A stretch of DNA of 15,838 bases from SAR116 cluster bacterium (GCA_002691795.1 NZIY01000003.1:1-15838), one strand, 5' to 3'; shown: positions 1 through 7,372, counted from the first letter of the stretch. Made by a program: numbers and translations. Notes: generated from the sequence alone by a model not told the origin.

Positions 1-206
1 ATAGAGATAATGTTAAACTTAAGATGGTATCAAAGGCGAATATTTTAAAAGATGAAATTATCAATGAAGATAACATACATTTTTTAAGAGCATCTAGTGA
101 TGGTATTGAATTGAATGAATTTAAAAACTTAAGACAACTTTTTTCTCGAAGTGCAATACCCAAAGACACTCTAATTCAATGGAAAGATTTAAAAATAAAT
201 TTATGA
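1..206 (+). CDS. NeuB-family synthase, C-terminal SAF domain only (5'-truncated by window edge)
   Basis: The reading frame is open from the first complete codon at base 3 to a TGA at 204-206, about 67 residues, so the gene begins to the left of the window. The translation matches the C-terminal SAF (antifreeze-like) domain of N-acetylneuraminate synthase-family proteins. It starts VSKANILKDEIINEDNI and ends with AIPKDTLIQWKDL. The same positions of the complete NeuB homologue at 4553-5581 read VSKKTIKTGELLTKDL and DIPKDTLLSYEMF. In this family the SAF domain closes over the active site of the partner subunit. The catalytic barrel is not visible here, so the substrate cannot be judged. The gene's stop overlaps the next gene's ATG (ATGA), so the two are probably translationally coupled. 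The internal ATG at 24 is not a likely start because the domain homology continues upstream of it. Confidence 0.8.
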   Translation, partial: RDNVKLKMVSKANILKDEIINEDNIHFLRASSDGIELNEFKNLRQLFSRSAIPKDTLIQWKDLKINL

Positions 207-1405
207 AAAATAAAATTACATTAATGATAATTGGATCAGGATGGGAACAGGTCCCAATTATAAAAAAAGCTTATGAAAATGAATATGAACTTGTATTAAC
301 AGATCAAAATCCAAATGCTGAAGGGTTTAAATATAGTAAAATCAATGAAATTTTAGACCCAAGAAACTTAATTTTAGGATTAGAAATTGCTAGAAAGTAT
401 AATGTTGACGGTATTATTGCAGATCAATGTGATTACTCACGGTATGCTGCAAAATTGTTAGTAAATGTTCTAAAAAATAAACAGAATGAAATATGTGATA
501 TACAATTTACAACAAACAAAAAATGGATGAGAAAAAATTGTAAAAAAAATAAAATAGAACAGCCAAGGTTTTTTAATTGTCATACACTTGAACAAATTGA
601 ATTTGCATCAAAAAAAATTGGTTTTCCATTGATAATAAAACCAGTCGATAACAGAGGAAATTTTGGGGTTTCAAAAGTTGAAAAATCATCTGAAATTAAG
701 AAAGCTTTTTTTGATGGTATAATAAATTCTCACTCTAGAGAAGTTTTAGTCGAAGAGTTTATTGAGGGGGTTCACGTAACTGTCGATGGATGTTTAGATA
801 GAAAAGGTGTACATCATAACCTTTGCATTGCTACAAAAAATATAAAAAAAGGGAATAAACCAATAATAACGGATGTTTTATATCCTGGAAATCTTACAGA
901 TATACAAATAGAAAAAATTTATAGTATTAATAATAAAATTGTTAAATCATTATCCATAAGTGAGGGGTTAACTCATTCAGAATTCATTATTAATAAAAAA
1001 AACAAGTGTTATTTGGTAGAGATCGCGAATCGAGGGGGCGGAGTTTTAACTTCGTCTACTATTGTGCCTGAATTAAGTAACGTAGACACAAACAATTTAC
1101 TAATTTCAAATTCGCTTAACAAAAAATTTGAATTTAAATTTCATAAATCAAAAAAAATTATTCTATTACATTTTTTGAATTTTAAATCTGGAAAAATTTT
1201 TAAAATTAATGGTATACGAGATATAATTAAAATTAAAAACATAATGCATTTAAGGCTTAACTTTAAAAAAGGTGATTTCATTAAATCACCAACCTCAGGC
1301 TCAAAAAGGCATGGATTTGTTATTTTAAAAGGAGATACAAAGTCTGAAATTGATAAGTTATTAACAATGGTAAAAAAAAAATTGAAAGTAGAATATGATA
1401 GATAA
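203..1405 (+). CDS. ATP-grasp domain carboxylate ligase
   Basis: This is a 400-residue protein of the ATP-grasp superfamily (PurK/CarB-like arrangement), which activates a carboxylate as acyl-phosphate and couples it to an amine or similar nucleophile. An N-terminal Rossmann-like pre-ATP-grasp half (residues 1-100, start ITLMIIGSGWEQ) precedes the grasp core. The core has FPLIIKP with K146 for ATP phosphates, VEEFIEG at 183-189, GLTHSEFII at 255-263 and the metal/ATP motif EIANRGGG at 273-280. A C-terminal domain of about 90 residues follows. An upstream ATG at 179 is open, but the ATG at 203 is preferred because it forms an ATGA overlap with the upstream stop and opens directly into the first beta strand. 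The position between NeuB-type genes suggests it ligates an acyl or aminoacyl group to a keto-sugar or its amino precursor. That role is inference; the substrate is unknown. Confidence 0.85.
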   Translation: MKNKITLMIIGSGWEQVPIIKKAYENEYELVLTDQNPNAEGFKYSKINEILDPRNLILGLEIARKYNVDGIIADQCDYSRYAAKLLVNVLKNKQNEICDIQFTTNKKWMRKNCKKNKIEQPRFFNCHTLEQIEFASKKIGFPLIIKPVDNRGNFGVSKVEKSSEIKKAFFDGIINSHSREVLVEEFIEGVHVTVDGCLDRKGVHHNLCIATKNIKKGNKPIITDVLYPGNLTDIQIEKIYSINNKIVKSLSISEGLTHSEFIINKKNKCYLVEIANRGGGVLTSSTIVPELSNVDTNNLLISNSLNKKFEFKFHKSKKIILLHFLNFKSGKIFKINGIRDIIKIKNIMHLRLNFKKGDFIKSPTSGSKRHGFVILKGDTKSEIDKLLTMVKKKLKVEYDR

Positions 1406-2078
1406 CCTGAAAGAAAGAAAAAAAAAATTTTTTTTTAAAAATATTTTTCAAAATGTGAATAAACGCTATGAAGATAGGTTTAAAAAATTTGGGGATGATC
1501 CAAAAACACTTGGATGGGATAATTTAATTAATCAAAATGTTAGATTTAAAACTGCTTATGCTAACACTGATTTTAAAAATAGAAAAATTTTAGATGTAGG
1601 TTGTGGCCTTGGAAATTATTATGAGTTTTTATTAAAAAGTTTAAAGAAGACACAATTTACTTATACCGGCATTGATATAAATTCAAGTTTTATTAAACTT
1701 TGTAAATTGAAACATGAAAATGCAGAATTTTTTGTAAAAAATATTTTAACAGATGATATAAAAAAAAGGACATGGAATATAGTTACAATGTTTGGATTAC
1801 TGAATTTAAAAATTGAAGGAATTGATAAATATGAGTTTGCTAGAGACATGATTAATTCAGCATTTGATGTAAGCAATGATATTTTAATTGTAGACATGCT
1901 TAGTACTAAGTTCGATAAATCTTATAAAAAGGAAACATTTGTTAACTATTTTGATCCTTTAAAATTAATGAATATAGCCTTTAAATTATCACCAAATGTA
2001 AAATTAATTCATGATTATGCTTCAATACCTCAAAGAGAATTTATGTTAATTATTAGAAAAAAAACATGCAAATATTAG
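1395..2078 (+). CDS. Class I SAM-dependent methyltransferase
   Basis: This 227-residue protein has the Rossmann-type SAM-binding fold. Motif I, ILDVGCGLG, lies at residues 65-73, and the acidic residue after beta 2 that contacts the SAM ribose is D94 in YTGIDIN. The basic N-terminal 60 residues (YEDRFKKFGDDPKTLGWDN) are ahead of the fold and probably form a lid over the substrate. The C-terminal strands end in REFMLIIRK, typical of the final hairpin in this superfamily. It starts 11 bases before the stop of the ATP-grasp gene and ends 13 bases inside the amidohydrolase gene, so it is embedded in a coupled operon. A role as O- or N-methyltransferase acting on the pathway product or its acyl side group fits the context. 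The acceptor cannot be read from sequence. Confidence 0.85.
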   Translation: MIDNLKERKKKFFFKNIFQNVNKRYEDRFKKFGDDPKTLGWDNLINQNVRFKTAYANTDFKNRKILDVGCGLGNYYEFLLKSLKKTQFTYTGIDINSSFIKLCKLKHENAEFFVKNILTDDIKKRTWNIVTMFGLLNLKIEGIDKYEFARDMINSAFDVSNDILIVDMLSTKFDKSYKKETFVNYFDPLKLMNIAFKLSPNVKLIHDYASIPQREFMLIIRKKTCKY

Positions 2079-2851
2079 ATAGCTTTCTTCATCCTGTAAT
2101 AAAACCTTCAGAAGATGGTTTGTTTAATATTTCAAATGATTTGTTATTTAAAAATTTAGAATATTTAAAAAAACAAATGTCATTTAATAATATTGTAAAG
2201 AGTAATGTGATTTTATTCAATAATGAATTGGTTGAAAGTCTACCTTTGAATTATAAAGATTTTTTTTATTTTTCTGTACTAGCTAGTTTTAGAGAATATA
2301 AAAGCGATGATTATTTTGAAATATTAATAAAAAAAAATGTTAAGAATATAGTATTCCATCCTTATCTTCAAAATATAAAAAAAAGAGATTGGAATGATTG
2401 TGTTGAATTTGTAAAGAAAGCTGAAAGATTAGGGTTTATCATTACAATATGTACAGCATATGGGAGTAAAAAGATATACGATATTGACATTTTACCATTT
2501 GCTTTACATATAGCAAATAATGTAAAGTCGCCAATAATTTTTTCCCATTGTGGGGGATTAAAAATATTAGATGCGATGTTAATTGCTGAGAATTTTAAAA
2601 ATATTTATTTTGATACATCTTTTTCTTTAAGTTATTGGGTAGGCAGTAGTGTAGAAAAAGATATAGCTTTTGTTATAAATAAAATTGGTGTGAATAGGTT
2701 TCTTTTTGGTTCAGATTTTCCTTTTGTTGATATATCAAAAGCAATTGAAGATCAGATTATTTTTCTTAATAAATGGAAATTTTCTTCTAATGAAACAGAA
2801 CTTGTGATGAAAATAAATGCAGAAGAACTTTTTTCTAGGTTTTTTTTATGA
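2066..2851 (+). CDS. Amidohydrolase-2-like TIM-barrel protein with altered metal ligands
   Basis: This 261-residue protein resembles the Amidohydro_2 group (metal-dependent hydrolases and decarboxylases). Family landmarks are present in order: VFHPYLQN at 97-103 (the usual KxHPxxQ strand), FSHCGG at 159-164 (H161), the YFDTSFS strand at 181-187, FLFGSDFPF at 212-220 carrying the catalytic Asp D217, and a C-terminal helix resembling the usual N-A-x-x-L-F ending (INAEELFSRFF). Two canonical ligand positions are not conserved. The N-terminal H-x-H reads F-L-H (LDSFLHP, residues 4-10), and the barrel His of the usual HTG is a Cys (TICTA, 127-131). It may bind metal differently, act without a bound metal, or be a lyase or binding protein. 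Its start overlaps the methyltransferase stop and its stop overlaps the aldolase start (ATGA at 2848). Confidence 0.75.
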   Translation: MQILDSFLHPVIKPSEDGLFNISNDLLFKNLEYLKKQMSFNNIVKSNVILFNNELVESLPLNYKDFFYFSVLASFREYKSDDYFEILIKKNVKNIVFHPYLQNIKKRDWNDCVEFVKKAERLGFIITICTAYGSKKIYDIDILPFALHIANNVKSPIIFSHCGGLKILDAMLIAENFKNIYFDTSFSLSYWVGSSVEKDIAFVINKIGVNRFLFGSDFPFVDISKAIEDQIIFLNKWKFSSNETELVMKINAEELFSRFFL

Positions 2852-3864
2852 TTAATAATTATAAAGTTTTTGATGCAACATTAAGAGATAGTAGTTATGC
2901 AGTAAACTTTCAGTTTTCAAAACAAGATACAATGGAAATTTGTTATGAGCTAGAAAAAAGTGGTATTAATTATATTGAAGTTGGCCATGGGCTTGGATTA
3001 GGTGCTTCTTCATCCAAGCTAGGTTTTGCAAAAGAAAAAGATGTTGATTATCTGATCGCAGCTAGAAATAGTTTAAAAAAAGCAAAATTTGGAGCCTTTT
3101 TTATACCAGGAATTGGTAATAATAGTGATATTAAAAAAGCTGAAAAAGAAGGTGCAAGCTTTATTAGAATAGGACAAGACATTAATAAAATTGATGAATG
3201 CAGAAATTTTTGTGATTTAGCCAAAAATTCAAACCTTACTGTTTTTGTTAATGCTATGAAGACTTATTTAATTACACCAATTCAGTTGGCAAAAGTAGTC
3301 AAAAAAATTGATGATTGGAACAATACTGACATTTTTTATATTGTTGATTCTTCAGGTTCAATGTTACCAAGTGACATTAAAGAATATTTAAAAGTTGTGA
3401 AAGATAATACAAATATGGAAATAGGATTTCATGGTCATAATAATCTTGGAATGGCTAATGCAAACAGCTGTATTGCCCTTGAAAATGGTGCTAGCTTTAT
3501 TGATGGAACTTTAGGTGGAGTTGGAAGAAGTGCAGGAAATGCTCAAACGGAAATTTTATGCGATTTAGCATTTCGTTTTGATAAAGGGAAAACATATGAT
3601 ATACCAAGACTTTTTAAACTTTTTGAGAAAAATATACTGCCAATGATAAAGGAAAACCAAGGTATAAAGCCAGTTGATGTTATGTTAGGAATATCTAAAA
3701 TACATTCAAGTCATTTAACTAAAATAAAAAATATAGCGGATAAGTATAAAATTAATTTTTACAATTTTTTATATGAATTAAAGAGTTTGTCTAATCAAGA
3801 AGTTACAGATGAAGTAGTTGAAAATTTAGCCGCAAGTTTAAAAAGTAAATATTTTGAGGAATAA
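2848..3864 (+). CDS. 4-hydroxy-2-oxovalerate aldolase-like DRE-TIM metallolyase
   Basis: This 338-residue HMGL/DRE-TIM barrel protein is very close in length and layout to MhpE/DmpG 4-hydroxy-2-oxovalerate aldolases, which split or form 4-hydroxy-2-oxoacids (pyruvate plus aldehyde). Recognisable elements are DATLRDSSYAVNFQF at 9-23 (R13, metal Asp D14), IEVGHGLGLGASSSKLGF at 43-60, the metal-binding GFHGHNNLGMANANS at 193-207 (H195, H197), and DGTLGGVGRSAGNAQTE at 219-235. The C-terminal helices match the aldolase-specific domain. At the position of the catalytic His after the TLRD motif in MhpE and BphI there is a Tyr (Y17). The C-terminal VYSS of MhpE reads IHSS (285-288). The substrate is therefore probably not hydroxyoxovalerate. 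The next gene starts at the base after this stop. A role in supplying or cleaving a 2-oxo acid for a NeuB-type product is inference. Confidence 0.85.
   Translation: MINNYKVFDATLRDSSYAVNFQFSKQDTMEICYELEKSGINYIEVGHGLGLGASSSKLGFAKEKDVDYLIAARNSLKKAKFGAFFIPGIGNNSDIKKAEKEGASFIRIGQDINKIDECRNFCDLAKNSNLTVFVNAMKTYLITPIQLAKVVKKIDDWNNTDIFYIVDSSGSMLPSDIKEYLKVVKDNTNMEIGFHGHNNLGMANANSCIALENGASFIDGTLGGVGRSAGNAQTEILCDLAFRFDKGKTYDIPRLFKLFEKNILPMIKENQGIKPVDVMLGISKIHSSHLTKIKNIADKYKINFYNFLYELKSLSNQEVTDEVVENLAASLKSKYFEE
3856..3860 (+). promoter_or_regulatory. Shine-Dalgarno for the PIG-L gene
   Basis: GAGGA lies four bases before the ATG at 3865, inside the last codons of the aldolase gene. It is one of the few clear ribosome-binding sites in the window and fixes the start of the deacetylase gene directly after the upstream TAA. 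Confidence 0.55.
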
Positions 3865-4560
3865 ATGAATAAAGTACTGGTTATAGCAGCTCACCCTGAT
3901 GACGAGGTTTTAGGTTGTGGGGGTGTAATAGCAAAGCATGTAAATAATGGTGATAAAGTAGATGTTTTAATTGCCGCAGAGGGGATTACTAGTCGAACCC
4001 CTAAATTAATAGAAAAAGAAAAGTTAGATAAATTAAAAAGTGAGGCTGAAAGAGCAAATAAATTATTGGGTGTTAATAATTTATATTTTGAAGGTTTACC
4101 TGATAATAGACTTGATAAACTATTAAGATTAGAGACTGTAAAAATAATTGAAAAATATATTGAAAAGACTAAACCACACATAATTTATACCCACCATTCA
4201 GGAGATGTTAACATTGATCATCAGATACTTCATCACTCAGTAGTTACAGCATGTAGACCTATTCCAGGAATAGGAATAAAAGATTTATTATTTTTTGAAG
4301 TCTTGTCAAGTACAGAATGGCAAACCCCATATTCAAGTACAAGTTTTACACCAAACTGGTTTGTTGAAATAGATAATACCATTGATTTAAAGTTAAAATC
4401 ACTCAATAGTTACACTACTGAAATGAGAGATTGGCCTCATCCAAGATCAATTAAAGGCGCAGAAATCCTTGCTTCTCATAGAGGAGCATCAATAGGGGTT
4501 AATTATGCTGAAGCTTTTATGTTAGGAAGAAAAATAATAAGAGAGGAATTAAATGAGTAA
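3865..4560 (+). CDS. PIG-L/LmbE family zinc-dependent deacetylase
   Basis: This 231-residue protein has the PIG-L fold and is a normal length for the family. The N-terminal strand leads into AAHPDDEVLGCGG (8-20), where H10 and D13 are zinc ligands and the neighbouring Asp acts as general base. The second half of the site is THHSGDVNIDHQ (109-120), which supplies the third ligand H119. Family members remove N-acetyl groups from amino sugars or their derivatives (GlcNAc-PI, GlcNAc-Ins, BshB-type malyl-GlcN precursors, lipid-linked sugars). It is placed between an aldolase and a NeuB homologue. It may therefore expose a free amine on a pathway intermediate, which the ATP-grasp enzyme could then acylate. 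That link is inference. The start abuts the upstream stop, and the 3' end overlaps the next gene by eight bases. Confidence 0.9.
   Translation: MNKVLVIAAHPDDEVLGCGGVIAKHVNNGDKVDVLIAAEGITSRTPKLIEKEKLDKLKSEAERANKLLGVNNLYFEGLPDNRLDKLLRLETVKIIEKYIEKTKPHIIYTHHSGDVNIDHQILHHSVVTACRPIPGIGIKDLLFFEVLSSTEWQTPYSSTSFTPNWFVEIDNTIDLKLKSLNSYTTEMRDWPHPRSIKGAEILASHRGASIGVNYAEAFMLGRKIIREELNE
4541..4547 (+). promoter_or_regulatory. Shine-Dalgarno for the NeuB-like gene
   Basis: GAGAGGA ends five bases before the ATG at 4553, within the end of the PIG-L gene. It supports the start that overlaps the PIG-L stop by eight bases. Confidence 0.55.
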
Positions 4561-5581
4561 TTTTAAAGATTTAAATGGAGCTTCATGTTATGTGATTGCA
4601 GAAGCAGGGTTAAATCACAACGGTTCTATTGAAATAGCAAAAAAATTGATTGATTTAGCGCATATTGCAGGTTCTAATGCTGTCAAATTTCAAAAAAGGA
4701 CAGTTCAAATATTAGCTGTAAAAGATACGTTATACGCTAAAGATAATAGATTTCCAGAGTTTGGTAGTACATATAAAGAGATAAGAGAGCATTTAGAGTT
4801 TACTTTTGAACAATATCAAGAGCTTAAAGAGTATACAGAGAATAAAAACATGGATTTTATTGTTACTGGATTTGATATAGAGGCAATTGACTTTCTTATT
4901 AAATTAAAAGTCAAAAGTATAAAATTAGCAAGCCACAGCTTAACTAACACTGAATTATTAGATTACGTTTCTTCAAAAAAAATACCAGTGATTTTATCTA
5001 CTGGAATGGCTGATTTTGAAGAGATTGATAAAGCAGTAGAAATATTTAAATCAAAAAATTCTCCTTTATCTCTATTACATTGTGTTTCATCTTATCCTAC
5101 ACCTACAAAAGATTGTAATTTGTCCATGATTCAAGTTTTAAAAGAACGATATGGTCTGCAAACTGGTTATTCTGGTCATGAGTTAGGATATTTACCCAGT
5201 TTAGTAGCAGTATCTAAGGGAGCTGAAATTATAGAAAGACACTATACTTTGGATAATGATATGATTGGTTTTGATCATAAAATGTCACTTTCACCTCAAC
5301 AATTCATAGAAATGGTAAAACTTATAAGAGATATTGATGATGTTTTGGGAAATGGTAAGAAAACAATACTTGAAGCCGAATGGATCACTAGAAACAAATA
5401 TCATGTTTCAATGGTATCTAAAAAAACAATTAAAACTGGAGAACTTTTGACCAAAGATTTGGTCGAATACAAAAATCCTGGTACAGGAATCCCTCATAAA
5501 GATTCAGACAAAATTTATGGGAAAATTGCAGTAAAAGATATTCCTAAGGATACTCTTCTTAGTTATGAAATGTTTAAGTAA
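4553..5581 (+). CDS. N-acetylneuraminate synthase-family (NeuB-like) protein
   Basis: This is a 342-residue complete NeuB-type enzyme. The family condenses phosphoenolpyruvate with a six-carbon amino sugar to give a nine-carbon 2-keto-3-deoxy acid. The TIM barrel (about 10-265) shows VIAEAGLNHNG (14-24), AVKFQKRT (43-50), ILSTGM (147-152), SLLHCVSSYPTP (173-184), GYSGHELG (205-212) and IIERHYTLD (226-234). H209 and H230 correspond to the two manganese-binding His of Neisseria NeuB and have the same 21-residue spacing. Residues 284-342 form the SAF domain (VSKKTIKTGELLTKDL, GTGIPHKD). Departures from classical sialic/legionaminic synthases include ASHSLTN where KIGSxD-type motifs normally sit and DHKMSLSP in place of DHKASLEP. 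A different acceptor sugar is therefore plausible. It is the last gene of the coupled run. Confidence 0.88.
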   Translation: MSNFKDLNGASCYVIAEAGLNHNGSIEIAKKLIDLAHIAGSNAVKFQKRTVQILAVKDTLYAKDNRFPEFGSTYKEIREHLEFTFEQYQELKEYTENKNMDFIVTGFDIEAIDFLIKLKVKSIKLASHSLTNTELLDYVSSKKIPVILSTGMADFEEIDKAVEIFKSKNSPLSLLHCVSSYPTPTKDCNLSMIQVLKERYGLQTGYSGHELGYLPSLVAVSKGAEIIERHYTLDNDMIGFDHKMSLSPQQFIEMVKLIRDIDDVLGNGKKTILEAEWITRNKYHVSMVSKKTIKTGELLTKDLVEYKNPGTGIPHKDSDKIYGKIAVKDIPKDTLLSYEMFK

Positions 5582-5583
5582 AT

Positions 5584-5655
5584 ATGTCAGAAATATCACT
5601 TATAATTATAGTTAAAAATGAAACAAAATTTAAACAAATTTATAACGGTTATTAA
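5584..5655 (+). pseudogene. N-terminal remnant of a GT2 glycosyltransferase
   Basis: An ATG two bases after the NeuB-like stop opens a 23-codon frame reading MSEISLIIIVKNETKFKQ before a TAA at 5653-5655. The string ISLIIIVKNE is a typical first beta strand of family 2 glycosyltransferases, and the tight spacing is what an operon gene would have. Nothing downstream continues the fold before the ABC exporter starts at 5693. It most likely marks a glycosyltransferase gene deleted when the neighbouring module was exchanged. It is short, so chance resemblance cannot be excluded. Confidence 0.5.
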
Positions 5656-5692
5656 ATTTTAATAATATAAAAATCTCATTAATGAGTTCATA

Positions 5693-7372
5693 GTGAATTT
5701 CTCAAATCTCAGTCAATTAACATTAATATTTAAACAAATAGAAGTCACAAAATTTAAAATAATCTTATTTTTAATTTTGTATTACTTAGTTACTGGCATA
5801 AGTGCATTTTTAGATGTGTTTGGGATATTAATGCTTGTTTCTATTTTTACAGAGAATATTAATTACCTTTATGAACAAACTTCTTCTATTCCAATAATAA
5901 AATCAATTTTTGGCATAGTTGATTTTAATACGGAAATTCAGGATTTATTTCTTATTTTAATATTAATCTTTTCGTTAAGTTTTATATTAAAGTTTTCTCT
6001 ATTAGGTTTTAACAGTTGGTTAAAAGCAAAAATAAGAAAAAAATTGCAAGAGAGAATATTCAAAATATATTTAAATTCTAATTGGAATACTATGAGAGAT
6101 TTTCCAGTTGGAACAGCTCTGGGAACAAATACTAACGAAGCTAATTTGTCTGTAACATATATTTCTAATTTAATAACTTTTGGATATTTTCTTATTTCAT
6201 CAATTATATTTTCAATTATTTCTTTATATCTCGATTTCAAGACATTTACTTTTCTTGCTATACTATCTCTTCCATTTTTAGTTATTTTGAAGTATATAAT
6301 GAATTACCAAGTTAAACTTTCCATAGATAGTGCAGATCAACGAAATTTATTTTCTGCTCACATCACAGATAGATTAAACGGCCTTTTTCAGATATTAGCT
6401 GATAAAAATTTAGATTATCATTTTAAAAAAGGAATAAGAAGTCAGCATAAACTAACTTCTTTAGAAATAAAGATTGGTTTATGTGCAGCTTTCATCGGAA
6501 CTTTTATTATATTGATTCCTTTGTCATGCCTTATAGTATTTTATATTTGGTTTTATAATGATTTAACTTCCATAAATATAACTTCTACAGCAACAATTAT
6601 TTTATTAGGTATAAAGCTTATGAATCAATTTAATGGTTTAATTGGTTCATATGGAAATTTGGTAAGATTAGCTGGTAGTTTATATCCTGTTTCTAAAGTA
6701 TTAAAATTTACCTTAGATGATAAGAGAAAAAATATAGCTACAAATATAGACAACATTAAAATAAAAAATCTTTCCTTTAAGTACAATGATAACTTCATCT
6801 TAAACAATATAAATTTTAAAGTTGAAAAAGGATGTATATTAATCATCAAAGGTGAATCTGGAAAAGGTAAATCAACTTTAGCTAACATAATATCTGGTAT
6901 ATATTTGCCGCAGTCTGGATCTATAATTTATCAAGATTTAAAAAGTAAAGAAAAGTTTGATAGTAAGACGCATAAAATTAATGTTGGGTATGTAACTCAA
7001 GACATATATTTTTTTGAGGGAAGTTTTAGAGAAAATTTGTCATTAGGTCAAAATTTAATCGATGACAAAATATGGAATTGTTTAAAATCAGTTGATGCAG
7101 AAAAGTTTATTATTGAATTAGGTGGTTTAAACATGAAAACCACTGAAGCTGGTAAATCTTTATCCGGTGGTCAAAAAAGAAGGCTAGGTATAGCTAGAGC
7201 GATTCTTTCACAAAGTGATGTTTTAATTTTTGATGAGATTACTAACGGTTTAGATAAAAAAAATAAGGTTCAACTTGAAAAACTAGTTAATAGTTTATGT
7301 AAATCTCACATAATCATATATATAACTCACGAAGACACAAATTTTTATAAACAGAAAATTCTACAATTGTGA
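5693..7372 (+). CDS. ABC exporter (fused permease and ATPase), PglK/MsbA-like
   Basis: This is a 559-residue one-polypeptide half-transporter. The membrane domain (1-340) has hydrophobic segments near residues 22-52, 84-107, 158-180, 184-202, 262-288 and 296-312. The ATPase domain (352-559) is complete, with Walker A GESGKGKST (387-395), Q-loop YVTQD (Q436), signature LSGGQKRR (490-497), Walker B VLIFDE (510-515) and H-loop ITH (H546). Length and layout fit lipid-linked oligosaccharide flippases such as PglK (about 564 residues), so it probably moves undecaprenyl-linked glycan across the inner membrane. Lipid or other export is possible. The start is GTG at 5693; no in-frame ATG precedes the first membrane segment. 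It follows a GT2 remnant rather than joining the coupled genes upstream. Confidence 0.88.
   Translation: MNFSNLSQLTLIFKQIEVTKFKIILFLILYYLVTGISAFLDVFGILMLVSIFTENINYLYEQTSSIPIIKSIFGIVDFNTEIQDLFLILILIFSLSFILKFSLLGFNSWLKAKIRKKLQERIFKIYLNSNWNTMRDFPVGTALGTNTNEANLSVTYISNLITFGYFLISSIIFSIISLYLDFKTFTFLAILSLPFLVILKYIMNYQVKLSIDSADQRNLFSAHITDRLNGLFQILADKNLDYHFKKGIRSQHKLTSLEIKIGLCAAFIGTFIILIPLSCLIVFYIWFYNDLTSINITSTATIILLGIKLMNQFNGLIGSYGNLVRLAGSLYPVSKVLKFTLDDKRKNIATNIDNIKIKNLSFKYNDNFILNNINFKVEKGCILIIKGESGKGKSTLANIISGIYLPQSGSIIYQDLKSKEKFDSKTHKINVGYVTQDIYFFEGSFRENLSLGQNLIDDKIWNCLKSVDAEKFIIELGGLNMKTTEAGKSLSGGQKRRLGIARAILSQSDVLIFDEITNGLDKKNKVQLEKLVNSLCKSHIIIYITHEDTNFYKQKILQL

Noticed and set aside
179..205. Upstream ATG at 179 as the start of the ATP-grasp gene.
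   Set aside because: The ATG at 203 forms an ATGA overlap with the previous stop and begins directly with the first strand of the fold. The extra eight residues are polar and unlike the family start.
24..206. Treating the ATG at 24 as the start of a 60-residue small protein.
   Set aside because: The frame is open to the window edge and the SAF-domain similarity continues to the left, so it is the tail of a longer gene.
3891..4181. Opposite-strand open frame of about 96 codons inside the PIG-L gene, and similar frames elsewhere (for example 5938-6240 and 10152-10385).
   Set aside because: They are antisense shadows of well-supported genes, with no family resemblance and low-complexity translations.
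5675..5686. Perfect 12-bp palindrome CTCATTAATGAG just upstream of the GTG start of the ABC exporter.
   Set aside because: In AT-rich DNA of this length roughly ten such palindromes are expected by chance, and it has no second copy or known operator match.
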